Positions 12,296-21,484 of a stretch of DNA of 28,504 bases are shown here, piece by piece. Under the pieces are notes generated by a model. The model made no database searches, had not been told where the DNA came from, and was given only the letters and a program-made list of their open reading frames with translations. Each line of letters starts with the position of its first letter. The first letter of the stretch is position 1. This DNA comes from a virus. The position numbers and the translations under genes were made by a program. Where the stretch lies: positions 1 to 28,504 of IMG/VR virus record IMGVR_UViG_3300031140_000031; one strand, 5' to 3'.

Positions 12296-13333
12296 ATTGA
12301 GTTGAGCTCCTTCGTATTTTTCCTTAAGAAGAGTATAAAGTTTTTTCATTTCTCTCTCAGTTAACGAGACATGGTGTCTAGATTCGTATTGTTCGATTAC
12401 TATACCCATGTTGTCTTCATCGAACACTACTAAGTCATCACTTAACCATGTAGTTTTTTCCGATTCATAATAGTCGTCTGATGAGTCGTTTACGTAAGTT
12501 GGGGATGACTCCTCAAAGTAGTATTTCTCATCATACCCATATTTGGATATGTTCAGTCCTGACTGTATTGCTCTTTCAACATCATCAATTCCAACAAATT
12601 CTCTTTCTGAATGCATATTATAATAACCACACGATATATTAATACAACATATTGGTAGTTTAGATGATAATACCATTACGTCAGTGAATGGGTGTGATTG
12701 TTCGATAAGTGGATTACCAAACGCCGACTCTATTTCAGGTTTTAAATCATTAATAAAGTCTCCGTTAGACTCGTATAATCTAACCCCTGACGATATTTCA
12801 GAGATTAAGTGGTCTCCGGGGGCATCATATTCACATATGAAAGACACATCATTAAAGAACTCTAAATCCGCTCCGTTTGACCCGATACAACCTATTTCCT
12901 CTGAAACGAAGAACGCCGCCTTACATCTCTCTAGGTTCCTAACCATCTCCAAACAAATGAAAATCCCACATTTATCGTCACCACCAATACCAGTTAATTC
13001 ACCATTATCGTCTAACCCATAAAGGATATCAAACACATCATCCCCAAAATTCTTACCGAATGTCGGTGGTTTCTTAGAGACCCCTTGTTTAACGTTAATG
13101 TTGGTAATTTGATGTACAGTATCGGTATGAGATATATAACAGGGGTATAAATCACTAACCCCCTTTGTTACATATATATTAGAAATTTCATCAACATAGT
13201 AATCTACCTGTAACCCTAAGTGTATCATCTCATCTAACACATCTGTGATGTGTGAAACCATAAAATGCTCTTGCTCAGACTTACTAGGTACTGATAATAG
13301 GTCTTTGAATCTGTCTAATCTTTCTTTGTTCAT
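12287..13333 (-). CDS. M20-family metallopeptidase (peptidase T-like)
   Basis: 348 aa. All ligand positions of the di-zinc M20 site can be seen: His69 and Asp71 (SHTDTV), the bridging Asp in GGDDKCG (119-120), catalytic Glu145 with Glu146 (VSEEIG), Asp170 (CEYDAPGD) and His241 (NMHSEREFV). The layout fits peptidase T-like di- or tripeptidases. The usual lid/dimerisation domain between about 180 and 230 looks short. The last ~75 residues are an acidic extension, unrelated to the family, ending in a helical segment. It would act in the cytoplasm on peptides, perhaps completing degradation begun by the ClpC-like unfoldase encoded next to it (inference). It has its own host-type promoter. Confidence 0.88.
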   Translation of the reverse strand: MNKERLDRFKDLLSVPSKSEQEHFMVSHITDVLDEMIHLGLQVDYYVDEISNIYVTKGVSDLYPCYISHTDTVHQITNINVKQGVSKKPPTFGKNFGDDVFDILYGLDDNGELTGIGGDDKCGIFICLEMVRNLERCKAAFFVSEEIGCIGSNGADLEFFNDVSFICEYDAPGDHLISEISSGVRLYESNGDFINDLKPEIESAFGNPLIEQSHPFTDVMVLSSKLPICCINISCGYYNMHSEREFVGIDDVERAIQSGLNISKYGYDEKYYFEESSPTYVNDSSDDYYESEKTTWLSDDLVVFDEDNMGIVIEQYESRHHVSLTEREMKKLYTLLKEKYEGAQLNLF

Positions 13334-13355
13334 TTCTTTGTGATTTTATTATCTA

Positions 13356-13386
13356 CAAATATAGTATTTTATTTTTGAATGGCAAA
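13356..13386 (-). promoter_or_regulatory. Host-type promoter of the M20 gene
   Basis: On the minus strand TTTG (13386-13383), 19 bases, TATATTTG (13363-13356). The gene start is 22 bases downstream. The -33 box overlaps the foot of the hairpin at 13385-13418. Confidence 0.7.
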
Positions 13387-13418
13387 GATTATTATGACTT
13401 TTCAGTCACAATAATCTT
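13385..13418 (-). promoter_or_regulatory. 15-bp GAAA-capped hairpin over the clpC-like stop codon
   Basis: On the minus strand AAGATTATTGTGACT pairs with AGTCATAATAATCTT (one G-T) around a GAAA tetraloop. The 3' arm contains the TAA stop of the ClpC-like gene. No T-run follows, so it is more likely an mRNA 3' stabiliser or processing site than a classical terminator. Confidence 0.6.
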
Positions 13419-15419
13419 ATCACTACCTTTAGTAACCTTAAGGGAATATTTTTTACCTTCCACTATGTTTTGTCTAAGTACCTCTTCTGAGATAAAGTCT
13501 TCTAAGTAGTCCTGAATCGCTCTACGAATAGGACGTGCCCCGAACTTACTGTCATACCCTTTATCTGAAATTAGTTCGGCAATTGATGGTCCCATCGTAA
13601 TTCGATAACCTCGTTCAACTAACCTTTTAGTTAATTTTCCTAATTCAATTTTTACGATATCAGATACGTGTTTTTTCTCTAATGATTTAAAAACAATTAT
13701 ATCGTCTAATCTATTTAGGAATTCAGGTGCAAATTCATTTTTCAATGCTTTCTGTATGATACCTTTCGTTAATTCCTCACGTTGTGTTGCCAAAGAATCT
13801 GTGGTGAATCCAACTCCCGTTCCAAAGTCCTGAAGCTTACGTGCTCCTACGTTTGACGTCATAATGATAAGAGTATTCTTAAAGTTAATTTTACGTCCTA
13901 ATCCGTCAGTTAAATGACCCTCATCTAATACTTGAAGTAATATGTTAAACACGTCTTTGTGTGCTTTCTCAATCTCATCGAAAAGTATTACCGAATATGG
14001 TTTATTCTTAACCTGTTCGGTTAACTGACCACCTTCATCGTGACCTACATATCCTGGGGGTGAACCCACTAAACGAGAGACAGAATGTTTCTCCATTAAC
14101 TCCGACATATCGACACGAATCATCGCCGACTCATCGCCGAATATTTCACGAGCCAGTGTCTTTGCTAAGTGAGTCTTACCAACTCCAGTAGACCCTAAGA
14201 ATATAAACGACCCAATCGGTCTGTTTGGTTCTTTAATTCCCACTCGATTTCTACGGATAGCCTTTGCTATTTTCTTAACTGCTTCGTCCTGACCAATTAC
14301 GTTCTGTTTAATATTATCTTCTAACGATAAAAGAGATTCCGACTCATTACTATCTAAACGCGTAATTGGTATTTTAGTCATGTCTGAGACTATTTGATAA
14401 ACATCCTCCTCATAGATTTTAGTCCTATCTTCGTTTTGTTTACGTTCCCACTCAGTCTTCTCGGTATCTAATTTACTGAGTAGTTTCTTCTCTTGGTCAC
14501 GAAGTTCCGCTGCGATTTCATAGTTTTGGTTCTTAACCACGTCTAACTTCTTTTTCTTAATAACATGGACCTCTTCCTTCAATTCCTCCAAAAATTCAGG
14601 GAGTTTAACCTCAACCTGAGCCTTAGCCCCGACCTCATCTAAAATGTCGATAGCCTTATCAGGAAATTCACGGTCGGTGATATATCTCTCGGCTAACACG
14701 ACACAAGCCTTTAATGACTCATCAGTATAAACCACTTTATGGTGGTCCTCATATTTCCCTTTAATGTTATTAAGGATTATTAGTGTCTCTTCCATTGTCG
14801 CCGCTTCCACCATGACCTTTTGGAATCTACGCTCTAATGCCCCATCCTTTTCGATGTTCTCACGATACTCATCTAATGTTGTAGCACCAATACATTGAAT
14901 CTCACCACGAGATAGTGCTGGTTTAATTATATTAGACGCATCTAACGAACCTGATGAGTTACCGGTACCTATAATTGTATGAATTTCATCGATGAATACA
15001 ATAACATTATCGTTATCCTGTAATTCCTCTAAAATTGCTTTTAGACGTTCTTCGAACTGTCCACGGTATTTAGTACCGGCAACTATCGATGTTAAGTCTA
15101 AAGATACAATACGTTTATCCGCAAGGTTCTTAGGACAATCACCCTCATGAATTTTTATTGCTAACCCCTCCACTAATGCAGTTTTACCACAACCAGGTTC
15201 CCCGATAATGATTGGGTTATTTTTCTTACGTCTCGAAAGAATTTGAGCTACTCTACGAATTTCTAAATCCCGACCAATAACGGGGTCTATTTTACCTAAT
15301 TCCGCTAATTTAATAAGGTCCCTAGAAAAGTTATCAAGTACTGGGGTACGAGAATCATTCTTTTGTCTTTTTATTGGGAGTTTTCTACCTCCACCTTGTT
15401 CATCGTATTCTGTATCCAT
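13392..15419 (-). CDS. clpC: ClpC-like Hsp100 AAA+ unfoldase lacking the N-domain
   Basis: 675 aa. Two AAA+ modules: NBD1 with Walker A GEPGCGKT (73-80) and Walker B VIFIDEIHT, and NBD2 with GSTGVGKT (about 410-420), [11 protein letters not shown] and an arginine-finger region [13 protein letters not shown]. Between them is a short UVR-bearing middle domain ([15 protein letters not shown]), as in ClpC, not the long ClpB M-domain. VGF at about 537 is at the place of the ClpP-docking loop of ClpC. The ~140-residue N-domain that binds adaptors is replaced by about 28 basic residues. So it can probably thread substrates into host ClpP with altered selection. Two host-type promoters precede it. 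It diverges from dnaK. Confidence 0.93.
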   Translation of the reverse strand: MDTEYDEQGGGRKLPIKRQKNDSRTPVLDNFSRDLIKLAELGKIDPVIGRDLEIRRVAQILSRRKKNNPIIIGEPGCGKTALVEGLAIKIHEGDCPKNLADKRIVSLDLTSIVAGTKYRGQFEERLKAILEELQDNDNVIVFIDEIHTIIGTGNSSGSLDASNIIKPALSRGEIQCIGATTLDEYRENIEKDGALERRFQKVMVEAATMEETLIILNNIKGKYEDHHKVVYTDESLKACVVLAERYITDREFPDKAIDILDEVGAKAQVEVKLPEFLEELKEEVHVIKKKKLDVVKNQNYEIAAELRDQEKKLLSKLDTEKTEWERKQNEDRTKIYEEDVYQIVSDMTKIPITRLDSNESESLLSLEDNIKQNVIGQDEAVKKIAKAIRRNRVGIKEPNRPIGSFIFLGSTGVGKTHLAKTLAREIFGDESAMIRVDMSELMEKHSVSRLVGSPPGYVGHDEGGQLTEQVKNKPYSVILFDEIEKAHKDVFNILLQVLDEGHLTDGLGRKINFKNTLIIMTSNVGARKLQDFGTGVGFTTDSLATQREELTKGIIQKALKNEFAPEFLNRLDDIIVFKSLEKKHVSDIVKIELGKLTKRLVERGYRITMGPSIAELISDKGYDSKFGARPIRRAIQDYLEDFISEEVLRQNIVEGKKYSLKVTKGSDKIIVTEKS

Positions 15420-15453
15420 CTATGTCTTTAGTTTTACGTTTTTATTTCTATTA

Positions 15454-15483
15454 CAAATATAATACTTTTTCTTTAAAAAACAA
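15454..15483 (-). promoter_or_regulatory. Host-type promoter, proximal, of the clpC-like gene
   Basis: On the minus strand TTG (15483-15481), 19 bases, TATATTTG (15461-15454). Confidence 0.7.
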
Positions 15484-15572
15484 CATTATTAGTGATGTCA
15501 GTGTTTTGTCCATATTATATGTCAGTTTGTCAGTTTAACCAAATTGGTTCGTAATTTGATTTATATTGACCA

Positions 15573-15604
15573 CAAAGATAGACATAATGTTTTAGTCTCA
15601 CAAA
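15573..15604 (-). promoter_or_regulatory. Host-type promoter, distal, of the clpC-like gene
   Basis: On the minus strand TTTG (15604-15601), 20 bases, TATCTTTG (15580-15573). This is a complete consensus match and would give a leader of about 145 bases. Confidence 0.75.
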
Positions 15605-15652
15605 CTTTCACAAAAAAAAGTGAATTATTCTGTGAGTATCAATAATAAAACC

Positions 15653-15660
15653 TATCTTTG
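15653..15660 (+). promoter_or_regulatory. Host-type -7 element of dnaK
   Basis: TATCTTTG on the plus strand, 34 bases before the dnaK ATG. There is no clear TTG at the -33 spacing, so an activator or alternative sigma factor may help. Confidence 0.65.
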
Positions 15661-15694
15661 CAATTAATTAAATAAGTAAACTAAAAAGAAGTAT

Positions 15695-17542
15695 ATGGGA
15701 AAAGTAATTGGTATTGATTTAGGAACGACAAATTCGTGTGTCTCTGTTATGGAGACTGGAGGACCTAAAGTAGTTGTTAATTCCGAAGGGTCGAGAACGA
15801 CACCTTCAATAGTCGCGTTTCATGACGGAAACATTAATATAGGTAACTCTGCGAAAAGAGGGTCGATAACAAACCCCGATAATACGATATACTCTGCTAA
15901 GAGATTTATCGGTAAACGTTATTCGGAGTTAAATGAGAATCACAAAAACGTGGTTTATAAAATTAAGAAAGGTAAGGGGGATACTGTATCCATTATTGCA
16001 AATGAAAGGGATTATGTTCCTCAGGAAATTTCTGCAATGGTATTACAAAACCTACGTAAGAGTGCTGAAGCATACTTAGGTGAGGAAGTAACACAGGCAG
16101 TCATTACGGTACCCGCGTATTTCAATGATTCCCAACGACAAGCAACTAAAGAGGCGGGTCAAATTGCGGGGTTAGAGGTGTTACGTATTATTAACGAACC
16201 AACCGCAGCAGCATTAGCGTATGGGTTAGATAAGACAGAAAAAGACATGAAAATTGCCGTTTTCGATTTAGGTGGTGGTACATTCGATATCTCCATCTTA
16301 GAATTAGGTGACGGAATTTTCGAAGTATTATCCACAAATGGTGATACTCAGTTAGGTGGTGATGATTTTGACGAAGCAATTATCAAACACTTCACCTCAC
16401 TTATTAAAACTAACTCTGGGGTTGATGTATCACAAGACTCTATGTCATTACAACGTGTACGTGAATCGGCTGAGAAGGCGAAGATTGAATTATCATCTGC
16501 AACTCAGACTAGTGTTAACCTACCGTATATTAGTGTTGGACCAAATGGTCCAATCCATTTTGAGACAACCTTCACAAGGTCTGATTTTGATAGATTAACA
16601 TCTAATTTAGTAAAGAGGTCGATTGACCCATGTATTAAAGCGATGACTGATGCGGGTATTACATTAGGAGAAATAGACGAAGTCATCTTAGTTGGAGGGT
16701 CGACTAGGATTCCTTCAGTCCAAGAGGCAGTTGAGAAATACTTCGAAAGAACTCCGAGTAAAGGAGTGAACCCTGATGAGGTAGTCGCTATGGGAGCCGC
16801 AATCCAAGGGGGTGTATTGTCCGGTGATGTAACCGATGTCCTATTATTAGATGTCACCCCATTATCGTTGGGTATTGAAACAATGGGAGGGGTAATGACT
16901 AAATTAATCGAATCTAACACGACAATACCGACAAAGAAATCTCAATCATTTTCAACCGCATCGGACAACCAGACAATCGTTGAAATCCACGCATTACAAG
17001 GGGAGAGACCAATGGCCACGGATAATAGAACTTTAGGTACTTTCAAATTAGAAAGTATTCCAATGGCTCCAAGAGGTATTCCTCAAATTGAGGTAACTTT
17101 CGATATCGACGCCAATGGGATTCTTAGTGTATCGGCAACCGATAAGGGGACTGGTAAAGAACAAAAAATTAGAATCGAATCGTCTACCGGTTTATCAGAG
17201 GAAGAAATTCAAAAAATGAGAGACGAAGCGGAATTAAATCGAGATGAAGATAAGAAAAAAGAGGAGGAAGTTACCACTATTAACGAAGCGGATTCCTATA
17301 TTTTCACTACTGAAAAACAAATGGAGGAATTAGGGGATAAAATTAGTGATGAAGAAAAAGTGTTACTAATCGAACTTAATAAATCCTTGACCGACGCCAA
17401 GGACTCTAAAGACATATTACTCATTAAGAGTAAAAAGACAGAGTTAGAAGAGGTATGGACTAAAATCACCACTCGACTTTATGAGACCCCCGAAGAAGAG
17501 GGTGACGGAACGACGGATGTTGATTATGAAGATGTAAGTTAA
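15695..17542 (+). CDS. dnaK: Hsp70 chaperone DnaK
   Basis: 615 aa, nearly the full length of host DnaK. The nucleotide-binding domain shows [11 protein letters not shown] at the N-terminus, [13 protein letters not shown] (about 140), [22 protein letters not shown] and LVGGSTRIP. The linker [14 protein letters not shown] joins the substrate-binding domain. The lid helices are somewhat short, and the tail ends [16 protein letters not shown], like the DVDYEEV tails of Bacteroidota DnaK. No dnaJ or grpE is seen here, so the host co-chaperones are probably used. It should aid folding of capsid and tail proteins. Host-type promoter upstream, intrinsic terminator directly after. Very similar style to host dnaK suggests acquisition from a Bacteroidota host. 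Confidence 0.97.
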   Translation: MGKVIGIDLGTTNSCVSVMETGGPKVVVNSEGSRTTPSIVAFHDGNINIGNSAKRGSITNPDNTIYSAKRFIGKRYSELNENHKNVVYKIKKGKGDTVSIIANERDYVPQEISAMVLQNLRKSAEAYLGEEVTQAVITVPAYFNDSQRQATKEAGQIAGLEVLRIINEPTAAALAYGLDKTEKDMKIAVFDLGGGTFDISILELGDGIFEVLSTNGDTQLGGDDFDEAIIKHFTSLIKTNSGVDVSQDSMSLQRVRESAEKAKIELSSATQTSVNLPYISVGPNGPIHFETTFTRSDFDRLTSNLVKRSIDPCIKAMTDAGITLGEIDEVILVGGSTRIPSVQEAVEKYFERTPSKGVNPDEVVAMGAAIQGGVLSGDVTDVLLLDVTPLSLGIETMGGVMTKLIESNTTIPTKKSQSFSTASDNQTIVEIHALQGERPMATDNRTLGTFKLESIPMAPRGIPQIEVTFDIDANGILSVSATDKGTGKEQKIRIESSTGLSEEEIQKMRDEAELNRDEDKKKEEEVTTINEADSYIFTTEKQMEELGDKISDEEKVLLIELNKSLTDAKDSKDILLIKSKKTELEEVWTKITTRLYETPEEEGDGTTDVDYEDVS

Positions 17543-17544
17543 TT

Positions 17545-17570
17545 AAAACCCCCTTAATGGGGGTTTTTTT
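17545..17570 (+). terminator. Intrinsic terminator of dnaK
   Basis: Stem AAAACCCCC/GGGGGTTTT, loop TTAAT, then a T-run. Confidence 0.92.
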
Positions 17571-17610
17571 ATGCCCTTTATTTATAATCGATTATTTACT
17601 ACATTTTTAG

Positions 17611-17619
17611 ATATTTATT
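17611..17619 (+). promoter_or_regulatory. Candidate late promoter ATATTTATT
   Basis: One mismatch to ATATTTATA; 15 bases before the ATG of the KTSC gene, the same spacing as at 26615-26623. A second partial copy (TTATTTATA) is at 17578-17586. Confidence 0.45.
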
Positions 17620-17634
17620 TAAATACTACAGAAT

Positions 17635-17892
17635 ATGGCTATTATATCAGAAAAAATTAGCGGAAAGAGAATTAAGGTGTTCATCGAATCATCTAATTTA
17701 ACGTCTGCGGAGTATCATACGGATGCTAAGACATTGTTAATGGAATTTAAAAACGGACAGAAGTATGAATACGCTGAGGTACCGTGGGATGTTTTCACTA
17801 AACTAAGAATGTCAGAATCCCAAGGAAGTTTCTTCAATAAAAATATCGGACGAGCGTTCGAATATACTAAAATAGAAGAAGATGGAGAATAA
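17635..17892 (+). CDS. KTSC-domain protein, 85 aa
   Basis: IESSNLTSAEYHTDAKTLLMEF, then NGQKYEYAEVPWDVFTKL, then SQGSFFNKNI fit the KTSC consensus: a serine pair, a beta strand, an aromatic G-x-x-Y-x-Y stretch, a VP turn and a G-x-x-F-N-x-x-I end. KTSC is a small fold found alone in phages or at the C-terminus of some lysyl-tRNA synthetases, with unknown biochemical role. It overlaps the next gene by 11 bases, so the two are translated together. It opens the late module. Confidence 0.87.
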   Translation: MAIISEKISGKRIKVFIESSNLTSAEYHTDAKTLLMEFKNGQKYEYAEVPWDVFTKLRMSESQGSFFNKNIGRAFEYTKIEEDGE

Positions 17893-18640
17893 CGGAGAAC
17901 AAAGAATAATACATTCCTTCAACACTAAAGAAGTGTTATGTGGTGACGTATGGGACGGAGCGACAGGAAACCCTCAAATGAAAAGAGACGTTAGACAACA
18001 ATTATTAACTATTTCTGACGACTTCATAGAATTCTTAGTCATAGAGTTAGAGATTGCCGATATCATTATGACTGGGTCGTTATCTAATTATAATTGGTCT
18101 GATTTTTCGGATGTGGATTTGCACGTAGTATTAGATTTTGAAGAGGTTGGGGAAAACGTATCATTCATTAAAGAGTTTTTTAATTCAAAGAAAATCAATT
18201 GGAATACTTCTCACGATATAACAGTAAAAGGGTTTGAGGTTGAACTGTATGTCCAGGACGAAACAGAAGCTCATTTCTCGTCAGGAGTTTATTCAGTATT
18301 AAAAGATAAGTGGTTAGTGGAACCAAAACCGGGGGGTAGACAACCCGACGAGGAAAAACTAATGTCTAAGGTATCCGAATGGATGTCAATCATTGACGAG
18401 GTTGTCGAACAATCGAAAGGTAGTTCTGACATCGAAGAAGTGGTCAAATCAATCGACAAAATTAGAAAAAAATTAAAACGATTCCGTTCGACAGGTCTTG
18501 AAGAATATGGGGAGTACTCATATGAGAATTTAGTATTTAAATTCCTTAGAAGAAATGGATATATTGGTAAGCTTTTAGACACCAAAAACGACTTAGTTGA
18601 TAAGTCTTTATCGTTAGATGAGATTAATATCGAGGATTAA
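17882..18640 (+). CDS. Nucleotidyltransferase-fold protein, 252 aa
   Basis: The pol-beta-type nucleotidyltransferase signature is clear: TGSLSNYNWSDFSDVDLHVVLD, with Gly65-Ser66 and the paired acidic residues Asp77 and Asp79 for metal binding; a third acidic residue is probably Glu114 or Asp119 in the strand FEVELYVQDE. Homologues with this GS-x-x-N/S-Y-x-x-S/T-x-x-SDxDL-x-h-h-x-D pattern are common in T4-like phages, of unknown substrate. The C-terminal half is helical and basic (KIRKKLKRFR). Candidate for nucleotide transfer to RNA or protein, or a toxin-like enzyme. It is translationally coupled to the KTSC gene. Confidence 0.82.
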   Translation: MENNGEQRIIHSFNTKEVLCGDVWDGATGNPQMKRDVRQQLLTISDDFIEFLVIELEIADIIMTGSLSNYNWSDFSDVDLHVVLDFEEVGENVSFIKEFFNSKKINWNTSHDITVKGFEVELYVQDETEAHFSSGVYSVLKDKWLVEPKPGGRQPDEEKLMSKVSEWMSIIDEVVEQSKGSSDIEEVVKSIDKIRKKLKRFRSTGLEEYGEYSYENLVFKFLRRNGYIGKLLDTKNDLVDKSLSLDEINIED

Positions 18641-18662
18641 TTACCATTTTACTATTTCTTTA

Positions 18663-18671
18663 ATATTTATA
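18663..18671 (+). promoter_or_regulatory. Candidate late promoter ATATTTATA
   Basis: Exact copy of the motif, 44 bases before the gene at 18716. Confidence 0.5.
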
Positions 18672-18715
18672 GAGGTATATACAACATAAACTATTAATAG
18701 TTAAAAAACATTATA

Positions 18716-19945
18716 ATGAAACCATTAGGAAGTGAAAAACTTACAGGTGACGAGAAAATTCAAAGAATTATCGAAATCGCTAACTTCGGAAGTAAAAGTT
18801 CAAAATTAAATGAAACTAAAACCGAATACTCAAAAAACGCCGTAGACGGTAATACATACGCAATCGTAAAAGAAAATGACGGTTACTACGTTAAGGTAGG
18901 GCTAAATGAAACTACTTTAGATTACGTTGACGGTATGTTAAACAGAAACAGATATAGATTTAATTCTTACGCAGGTGCGTTAAAGAAGATTAACTTAATG
19001 TTAAAACCATTAAACGAACAATTTAATGAAGGGAAGGAAGACCCAGTTTTAAATGAAACTAAATTCGTATTAAAGAAACCAGCTGCGGAACCAACACCGG
19101 AACCAATTATGGTTGACGAACCTGAGATGGAAATCGAACCTATGAATACTGAACCTGAAATGGGGAGTGAAGAGGAATTCGATGTTGAAGGATTAGGTGA
19201 TGAAGTTTCTGACGAATCTGAAATCGGTGACGAACCAACGGAAGACCTTGGAATCGGTGACGATGACGGTAAACTAAAAAAAGTACAAAAATTAACAGGG
19301 AAATTAGGTCAAGCTCTTAGAGAGATGAAAGTAGACCTAGATTCTTCTGACATAAAATATGTTTTAAATTCAATCATATCTGCCGTGGATTTATCTAGGT
19401 TAGATGAGGAGGATTTATCTGATGTGATGACTAACTTTGAGGAGTTAGAAAATTTCGAAATTGAGTCTGACGAGGAGTCATCAATGGACTCTGAAGAGAT
19501 TGGGTTAGACGACGAAGAAATGGATTTTGACATGGAAGGATTAGATGATGAGATGGATGAAACTCCAATCGCAGATTTAGGTGAATTATTAGATATAGAA
19601 TCTGATGAAATCGTTGAAAGTGATTTAGATGAAGGTGCATTTATGGACGGACTTTCTAAATTAGGTGGTAAATTCGTTAAGTATTACGCAACAAACCCTG
19701 AAGGTAGAAAACAAATTAATTCGTTCGCATCTCAAGCAGTATCTAAAGGTACTGATAAAATCGCGGGAGAATTAGATAAGTCTGACTCTGTAGATACTAC
19801 AGGAAAATTATCATCAGTTTTAAAAGACATTAACCCGACACATGATAATATCGACGCGTTAGGGAAAATGATTTTTGGTGATTTAAATGAGACTGACATG
19901 GATACGAAAATTGATAACGTTTTGGGTAAATACTTTGTAGACTAA
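18716..19945 (+). CDS. Acidic head-core or scaffold-like protein, 409 aa
   Basis: First of four tightly packed genes upstream of the terminase. An N-terminal globular part of about 110 residues is followed by a highly acidic E/P/M/D-rich region (about 120-190, and again 240-300), a helical segment (SKLGGKFVKYYATNPEGRK) and an acidic end. L-N-E recurs at least five times, which fits the L/I-x-E preference of T4-type prohead proteases, suggesting processing during head maturation. Neither enzyme motif nor membrane segment is seen. Composition fits an internal scaffold or core protein, but no homologue is recognised. Confidence 0.6.
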   Translation: MKPLGSEKLTGDEKIQRIIEIANFGSKSSKLNETKTEYSKNAVDGNTYAIVKENDGYYVKVGLNETTLDYVDGMLNRNRYRFNSYAGALKKINLMLKPLNEQFNEGKEDPVLNETKFVLKKPAAEPTPEPIMVDEPEMEIEPMNTEPEMGSEEEFDVEGLGDEVSDESEIGDEPTEDLGIGDDDGKLKKVQKLTGKLGQALREMKVDLDSSDIKYVLNSIISAVDLSRLDEEDLSDVMTNFEELENFEIESDEESSMDSEEIGLDDEEMDFDMEGLDDEMDETPIADLGELLDIESDEIVESDLDEGAFMDGLSKLGGKFVKYYATNPEGRKQINSFASQAVSKGTDKIAGELDKSDSVDTTGKLSSVLKDINPTHDNIDALGKMIFGDLNETDMDTKIDNVLGKYFVD

Positions 19946-19946
19946 T

Positions 19947-20369
19947 ATGAAATTGATTTATGTAAACGAATTAGGGCCTAACTACTTAGGTAATAACGTA
20001 TATGAGTTTATCTTCGGGTACTCGGACTGCGAACCTTTTGGTGATGGATGGGATACCGTACCCGCATATGGAAACGCACACCCACCTGAATTACAATACA
20101 TAAGTAAGGTCGGCTCATTAAAAGAGTCTAACTTAAAACTACACTTAATTCAAAACTCTGATTACTTTTGTGTGTATGACTCGGTCGAGGATGTAATCGC
20201 ACTTTCGTGGGAAGACGCTGAAACCGATGAGATATTAAAGGAAGATAAAACACGGTTAGTGTTTAGATATGGTGAATCTTTAGAGGTCATCATAGATAAA
20301 TTATACGAACGTGATTTAATCTTAGAGTTCGATAAAATGACAAATTTAATTAAAGAAAATGAAGAATAA
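19947..20369 (+). CDS. Hypothetical protein, 140 aa
   Basis: Begins one base after the previous stop and overlaps the next gene by 11 bases. It is soluble, acidic and beta-rich at the start (MKLIYVNELGPNYLGNNVYEFIFGYSD) with an aromatic-glycine block (CEPFGDGWDTVPAYG), and helical and charged at the end. No motif recognised. The position in the late operon suggests a structural or assembly role. Confidence 0.65.
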   Translation: MKLIYVNELGPNYLGNNVYEFIFGYSDCEPFGDGWDTVPAYGNAHPPELQYISKVGSLKESNLKLHLIQNSDYFCVYDSVEDVIALSWEDAETDEILKEDKTRLVFRYGESLEVIIDKLYERDLILEFDKMTNLIKENEE

Positions 20370-21483
20370 TAAATTTTACAATGAATTATTATCTGAAGGA
20401 TTTTCAGATAATACGCTATCTTCATTAACTAAAAAACAAGTGAATGTATTACATTCCCGTATTTTTAGTGAGGCTACTTTCAAAGTAAGTGCGGAAAACG
20501 TAGATAAGATAAAAGATAAAGTTAACTCTGACGACACTATCGAAGTTTCTGAGGAAACGACTAAAGGTGAAATTAATGAGTGGGGTTCATCAGACCAAAC
20601 GGCATTTAATCGTTCGGTCCATAGTGATTTAGGGGAACCTGAAACAATGCCAAGTCCATTTAGTGATGAACTTGAATCCGCAGTTGAAAGTGCGGTTGAT
20701 ATCTACTGGTCCGAATGGGAAGAGTATCAAATAGACAAGAATAGTTTAATCGATAACGGAAAACGAGCATATTTAAGGTCTCACTTCAAAGAACAATTCA
20801 ATATGTTGGTTCAAATGTTCGCTCCGGCAACTGAAGAAGATGATGATAAAGATACCATCGAAACGGATTTAGACGAAGACTCTAAATACCAAAAACCACT
20901 TTCAGTGGATAAGGGATGGGATAAGACGGTAGAGTCTAGTAAAGTTTCAGATAACCGTTTAGATAAAACAGACGGTACACTTAATAGTGTTAAGTTTGTA
21001 AAGGCAGGAACACAATCTAAGGCCGTTTCTAAATCAGGACATACAGGTTTCGCACAACCAAATGAGAAAGGTAATATCGGAGGTAAAACCAAAGGTAATA
21101 AATCTATGTCAGGGTCTGTGTCCGAATCTAAAACAACTAAGAAAGAATTACTAAAATATCTTAGTGAGATTACAGGAGAAACACCTATCTTAGCCGAAAT
21201 AGAAACCGAAACACTACCTGAATTTATGAATTTTGATTTATTTGACGGAAAATTAGGGTCTTTAGTGGGTAATTCACCTGTAGAGACACCTGTTAAGCCA
21301 ACTACAATACCTGGTATTAAACCTGGAAAACCAATTATTAAACCTAAACACGCGCCGAAACCAAAGGCACAAATGGAAGAGGAAGACTTAGAAGAAAATG
21401 GTCGTTCTTTTGCTGGTGGTGATGAAACATTAGGTGGTTTACCAAAACAAAGAGGGTCTAAACATCCTAAAATGAAAAAATAA
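20359..21483 (+). CDS. Late structural or core-type protein, 374 aa
   Basis: N-terminal helical stretch (LLSEGFSDNTLSSLTKKQV), acidic middle, a Ser/Lys/Gly-rich low-complexity zone (about 210-255), and a Pro-Lys-rich segment (GIKPGKPIIKPKHAPKPK) before a basic end. L-x-E tripeptides (LSE, LEE) near both ends could be prohead-protease sites. No enzymatic motif. Its place in the 18716-22849 operon and its disordered composition suggest an internal head or core protein; no homologue recognised. Confidence 0.6.
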   Translation: MKNNKFYNELLSEGFSDNTLSSLTKKQVNVLHSRIFSEATFKVSAENVDKIKDKVNSDDTIEVSEETTKGEINEWGSSDQTAFNRSVHSDLGEPETMPSPFSDELESAVESAVDIYWSEWEEYQIDKNSLIDNGKRAYLRSHFKEQFNMLVQMFAPATEEDDDKDTIETDLDEDSKYQKPLSVDKGWDKTVESSKVSDNRLDKTDGTLNSVKFVKAGTQSKAVSKSGHTGFAQPNEKGNIGGKTKGNKSMSGSVSESKTTKKELLKYLSEITGETPILAEIETETLPEFMNFDLFDGKLGSLVGNSPVETPVKPTTIPGIKPGKPIIKPKHAPKPKAQMEEEDLEENGRSFAGGDETLGGLPKQRGSKHPKMKK

Positions 21484-21484
21484 G

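Larger units (their letters stand above)
15420..15694. other. Divergent clpC-like/dnaK control region
   Basis: 275 bases with no ORF, carrying two minus-strand promoters and one plus-strand -7 element. TGTCAGT recurs twice near 15497-15535. No HrcA CIRCE inverted repeat is seen. Confidence 0.6.

Noticed and set aside
13392-15419. Annotation as ClpB disaggregase
   Set aside because: The middle domain is short with a UVR motif and a VGF loop is present; both are ClpC features, not ClpB.
15420-15694. CIRCE heat-shock operator upstream of dnaK
   Set aside because: No TTAGCACTC-N9-GAGTGCTAA-like inverted repeat is present; only sigma-type elements are seen.
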